Position numbers and translations under genes: made by a program. A stretch of 7,913 nucleotides of DNA, taken from positions 1 through 7,913 of the forward strand of contig BNXB01000064.1 of NCBI GenBank assembly GCA_025999255.1. The letters are read 5' to 3'. Source of the stretch: Bacteroidia bacterium (GTDB lineage: Bacteria; Bacteroidota; Bacteroidia; Bacteroidales; Azobacteroidaceae). Of this stretch, positions 5,159 to 7,913 are shown in pieces (position 1 is the first letter of the stretch; each line of letters starts with the position of its first letter). Below the pieces are notes generated by a model. The model made no database searches and was not told the DNA's origin. It saw nothing but the letters and a program-made list of their open reading frames with translations.

Positions 5159-7087
5159 TTATTTCTGTCCGAATAGTTTTTGATGCCATTTTAAGTTTCG
5201 TAGTCGTTCAATTTCTTGTTCGTTGCTTTTTATTGTCGTTTCTAATTTTGAAATTGTAGCTTTATTTCCTTGAATTGTTTTTTGATGTTGCTGTATTATC
5301 TTTTCTGCGTTTGCTTTTTCCGTTGTCAAGGTTGAAATATCAGATTTTAGTTTTTCACTTTGCTTTTCAAGGTCTTTGGTTTTGTCAAGCAAAAGTTTAA
5401 TCGCTTTGTTTTGGTCGTTGATTTTTGTCTGCTGACTTAATTTTTCACTTTCTAATTCTGAAATAGAAACTTGCAATTCTTCATTTTCTTGCGTTTTTGT
5501 TACAAGTTCGTTTAATGTGTCAATATGTTTTTGTCTGAACGAACCAAGTCTATTGGCTGTTGCGACAAAATACTTTTTGAACAAGTCGGTTTCAATGTCA
5601 TTTCTAAATTTGATTGCTTTTACAAAATTGTCGTATGCTTCTGTGAAGTTTAATGATTTAATTTCTTCACGAACTTTTTTGTAATAAAAATCTGCTTTGC
5701 CTGAATTTAACTCTTGAACTATTAAAGTGCTTGGCGTTTCGTTTTGTGCAAATTGCAAAACTTGTGGGTCGGTTTTAATTGCTTTGTTCTCAATTTTTGT
5801 TTTGAGAACTAACCCATTAAAAGAAGTGCATCTACTTAATGCAACGTAAACCTGTCCCGAAGTAAATGCTGCTCCCAAGTCCGCAATTACTTTTTCAAAT
5901 GTCAAACCTTGACTTTTGTGAACCGTAATTGCCCAAGCAAGTTTTATTGGAAATTGCGTAAAAGTTCCAATTATTTCTTCTTCAATTTTTTTCTCTTTCT
6001 CGTTCCAAGTATATTTTATGTTGTTCCAAACTTGTTTTTCAACGGTAATTTCGTTGTCTTCTGAAATTTCTGCTGTTATTTGGTTGTCTTCTATTTTACT
6101 GATTTTTGCAATCTTTCCGTTGTAATATCTTTTTGCTTTGTCGTTTTTGATAAACATAATTTGAGCACCTTCCTTTAACTGCAAAACGTTATCAGTAGTC
6201 ATAATATTTTCTGGGAAAACTCCGCTAACAGTTGCTTCAAAAAGTTTTAATTCTGTTTGTAGTTCAGCAAGTTTTGTAAGGTTTGTGCTATCAACTAACT
6301 TGTTATGTGTCGCAAGTGTAATGTAATTAGCGTGTCCGTTTGGCGAAAAAGTTGGATTATATTTTGAGTTGAGCAAATTCAGTTCGTTTGCAGTAACTTG
6401 GTTTACACGAACTCGGTTTAGTAAGTCAATAAATTCTTGCTCGTTTTGTCGGTAAATCTTTTTCAGTTCAATGTAAACAGGTTTGTTTTGCTCAATTACT
6501 TTTGAACTAAAAAAGAAAGGACTTTTATAGTAAGGTTGTAATAAATTCCATTGCTCAAAGTCTGCATTCGGTGGCAACTGAAATGTGTCGCCAATCAAAA
6601 TTACTTGCACTCCGCCAAATGGTTCGCTTTCCCTACGTCTGAATACTCTTAGTAATCTGTCAACTACGTCAAGCAAGTCGCAACGAACCATTGAAATTTC
6701 GTCAATAACCAAAAGTTCCAATCCTCTGATTATTTCAAGTCGTTCCTTGAAATATTTAAAGTGGTCGTAAATAGTGCTTCTGTCTGCATCACTTTCATCT
6801 GCTCGTGTTCTTAACCGTTTGTCATTTGGAACGTAAATACTTGGTTTTATCTGAAAGAACGAATGAATTGTTTGTCCACCTGCATTGATTGCAGCTACAC
6901 CTGTCGGTGCAAGAATTACTGTATTCTTTGTCGTGGTTTCACGAAGATATTTTAGAAAAGTTGTTTTCCCTGTTCCTGCTTTTCCTGTCAGATAAACAAG
7001 TCTATCGGTATGCTTAACAAAGTCTGACGCATAGTTGAACTCTACGTTTGTTTCGTCTAATGTGATGTTGTCTATTACTGTCGCCAT
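5159..7087 (-). CDS. PIF1-like superfamily 1B DNA helicase with C-terminal coiled coil
   Basis: ATP-dependent 5'-3' DNA helicase of the PIF1/RecD2 group. Motifs in order are: Walker A GKAGTGKTT (35-43); motif Ia LAPTGVAAINAGGQTIHSFF (59-78), the PIF1-type form; Walker B VIDEISM (127-133); motif III GDTFQLPP (166-173); motif IV IYRQ (211-214); motif V ITVHKSQGLTFEKV (387-400); and motif VI VYVALSRC (413-420). All are intact, so the enzyme should be active. Unlike a minimal helicase, residues about 525-630 form a long coiled coil, probably for oligomerisation or partner binding. It follows the small membrane-protein gene by 8 bases, so the two form an operon. The ATG at 7087 is the first in frame and fits the short spacing. 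Bacterial PIF1 homologues are common in mobile DNA; a defence role is possible but not shown. Confidence 0.92.
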   Translation of the reverse strand: MATVIDNITLDETNVEFNYASDFVKHTDRLVYLTGKAGTGKTTFLKYLRETTTKNTVILAPTGVAAINAGGQTIHSFFQIKPSIYVPNDKRLRTRADESDADRSTIYDHFKYFKERLEIIRGLELLVIDEISMVRCDLLDVVDRLLRVFRRRESEPFGGVQVILIGDTFQLPPNADFEQWNLLQPYYKSPFFFSSKVIEQNKPVYIELKKIYRQNEQEFIDLLNRVRVNQVTANELNLLNSKYNPTFSPNGHANYITLATHNKLVDSTNLTKLAELQTELKLFEATVSGVFPENIMTTDNVLQLKEGAQIMFIKNDKAKRYYNGKIAKISKIEDNQITAEISEDNEITVEKQVWNNIKYTWNEKEKKIEEEIIGTFTQFPIKLAWAITVHKSQGLTFEKVIADLGAAFTSGQVYVALSRCTSFNGLVLKTKIENKAIKTDPQVLQFAQNETPSTLIVQELNSGKADFYYKKVREEIKSLNFTEAYDNFVKAIKFRNDIETDLFKKYFVATANRLGSFRQKHIDTLNELVTKTQENEELQVSISELESEKLSQQTKINDQNKAIKLLLDKTKDLEKQSEKLKSDISTLTTEKANAEKIIQQHQKTIQGNKATISKLETTIKSNEQEIERLRNLKWHQKLFGQK

Positions 7088-7095
7088 TGTTCAAT

Positions 7096-7713
7096 TTATG
7101 CTGTATTGCTTTTATTTTTTATTCGGTTTCTTATTGCTAAAAAAAATAAGAATATCACGCCACTAACCAATATTGCTGATATGAGATACCCTAATATTGT
7201 ACCCCATTTAATTAGATAGAAAATTCCTACGCAAATCCCAATAAATACAAGTGCAAGAATAGTAATAGCAATAAAAGCAATCATTCTTTCTTCCTTTTTC
7301 TTCTTTGCTTCTTTTGCGGGTCGTTCTCTTTTCTCTTGCTCTCTTTGTTTCAATCTTTCTTGATATTCTGCTTCATTATCAACTTCGTATTGATTTGCCA
7401 ATATTCCGTTTTCAATAACAAGGAATAAATCACTATCATAAAGAGAAGCATATCCCATATGAACGTATTCCAACATTTCTCCCTGCGGTATTCTTATTTC
7501 CCCATTAAACCAATTTGCAAAGACTTGTTTTTGACCCGGAAATAAATAATTTAATCCAACTTTTCTATATCCTTCGATGTATGCTTTAAGTACAATTAAG
7601 TACAACTTATTGTCTTTAATCTCCCATTGTCCGTAGTATCCACGCCAACAAGCTGTTGAAGGCGAAATAAATTTTATGTCATTTCTATTTTGTAAGCCCC
7701 CGAAGAAGTACAT
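7096..7713 (-). CDS. Small two-TM protein of unknown function, 5' end replaced by IS66
   Basis: A 205-residue reading frame whose first seven codons (MYFFGGL) lie inside the IS66 tip (7692-7713). The native protein therefore begins at about Gln8-Asn9 and its original start and promoter are lost. Residues 9-113 form a soluble domain with a conserved-looking core (WRGYYGQWEI, about 24-32; LFPGQKQVFANWFNGEIRIPQGEML, about 57-81). Residues 114-143 are a very charged Arg/Lys/Glu linker, followed by two membrane helices at about 144-168 and 172-194 and a basic tail. I believe the soluble domain recurs as a hypothetical family in Bacteroidota, but I can name no function. It is coupled to the helicase gene by an 8-base gap. 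Expression now depends on whether the IS supplies a promoter and whether the IS-borne ATG is used. Confidence 0.7.
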   Translation of the reverse strand: MYFFGGLQNRNDIKFISPSTACWRGYYGQWEIKDNKLYLIVLKAYIEGYRKVGLNYLFPGQKQVFANWFNGEIRIPQGEMLEYVHMGYASLYDSDLFLVIENGILANQYEVDNEAEYQERLKQREQEKRERPAKEAKKKKEERMIAFIAITILALVFIGICVGIFYLIKWGTILGYLISAILVSGVIFLFFLAIRNRIKNKSNTA

Positions 7714-7913
7714 CTTTTCTGCTCGATAATAAAGTCAGACCTTTGTGTCCTAAAACACATTGTTATGAGCAAAGAAGAATTTATTGTGATCTTAGAGCGT
7801 CAACAATCCAGTGGACTAAGCATCAAAGATTTTTGTTTGAATGAATCTTACACAGCATCGAGTTTCCACTATTGGAAGTCAAAATTTGGGATGTGCCGTC
7901 CTTACCATTCACA
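7692..7913 (+). mobile_element. End of an IS66-family insertion sequence (right edge, partial)
   Basis: The tip reads GTAAGCCCCCGAAG from 7692, matching the GTAA start of IS66-family terminal inverted repeats, and lies 73 bases before a tnpA start codon. The remainder of the element is outside the window. The insertion sits inside the membrane-protein gene. The terminal sequence and TnpA differ from those of the left-hand IS66 end, so the two are separate elements rather than the two arms of a simple composite transposon. Confidence 0.75.
7765..7913 (+). CDS. tnpA: IS66-family accessory protein TnpA, N-terminal part (cut by window edge)
   Basis: Forty-nine codons of the IS66 tnpA gene, the helix-turn-helix accessory protein needed with TnpB and TnpC for transposition in this family. 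It begins MSKEEFIVILERQQSSGLSI and continues with KDFCLNE and SSFHYWKSKFG (about residues 33-43), the familiar Bacteroidota IS66 TnpA pattern. It reads out of the island toward the window edge. Nothing in the visible part is broken. Confidence 0.85.
   Translation, partial: MSKEEFIVILERQQSSGLSIKDFCLNESYTASSFHYWKSKFGMCRPYHS

Noticed and set aside
5159..7087. RecD subunit of RecBCD
   Set aside because: No recB or recC neighbours are present, and motif Ia and the TxHKxQG-type motif V fit the PIF1-like group better than the RecD subunit.
1..7913. Composite transposon formed by two IS66 copies
   Set aside because: The two ends and the two TnpA starts differ clearly, so the outer elements are not copies of one IS acting together.

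Overview
The window looks like Bacteroidota (Bacteroidetes) accessory DNA. The sequence is AT-rich. It has a -7 element of the phylum's TAnnTTTG type (TATCTTTG). It also carries protein families common in that phylum: IS66-type TnpA, DUF6088-type AbiEi, and a PIF1-like helicase with a coiled-coil tail. No rRNA, tRNA or CRISPR array is present, and no core gene fixes the genus.

Layout. Both edges are ends of IS66-family insertion sequences that point outward: tip near 163 on the left and near 7692 on the right, each with the start of a tnpA-like gene. All substantial genes between them lie on the minus strand. In the direction of transcription (right to left) they are: a small two-TM protein whose first codons have been replaced by the IS66 tip; a PIF1-like helicase 8 bases further on; a large folded repeat (about 4920-5157); a 772-residue winged-helix/PIN/coiled-coil/two-TM protein with a clear promoter; two broken gene starts (an AlbA_2-like and a DUF4062-like N-terminus); a type IV toxin-antitoxin pair of the AbiEi/AbiEii kind; and a second copy of the folded repeat (about 236-448).

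The most interesting structure is the pair of folded repeats. They share an exact 54-base block, further identical blocks, and a long stem whose two arms change together between the copies. Each starts 2 to 13 bases after the stop codon of the gene before it. Their facing ends are mutually inverted (GTTAACTGCCGTTGG and CCAATGGCAGTTAAC). This is the geometry expected of integron gene cassettes: a recombination core GTTRRRY, an ORF, then an attC-like site just after the stop, whose outer arm is complementary to the start of its own cassette. Read this way, about 242-4933 is one 4.7-kb cassette carrying the PIN protein and AbiE. The helicase pair is the end of an upstream cassette, and the first about 80 bases of a downstream cassette survive at 164-241 before the IS66 end. 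No integrase is visible, and the sites are longer than classical attC, so the cassette reading is an inference.

Functionally the content resembles a phage-defence or stress island: AbiE (abortive infection), a membrane-anchored putative PIN nuclease, and a helicase coupled to a membrane protein. Only the AbiE assignment has a well-known defence role. The remainder is inferred from domains and context.
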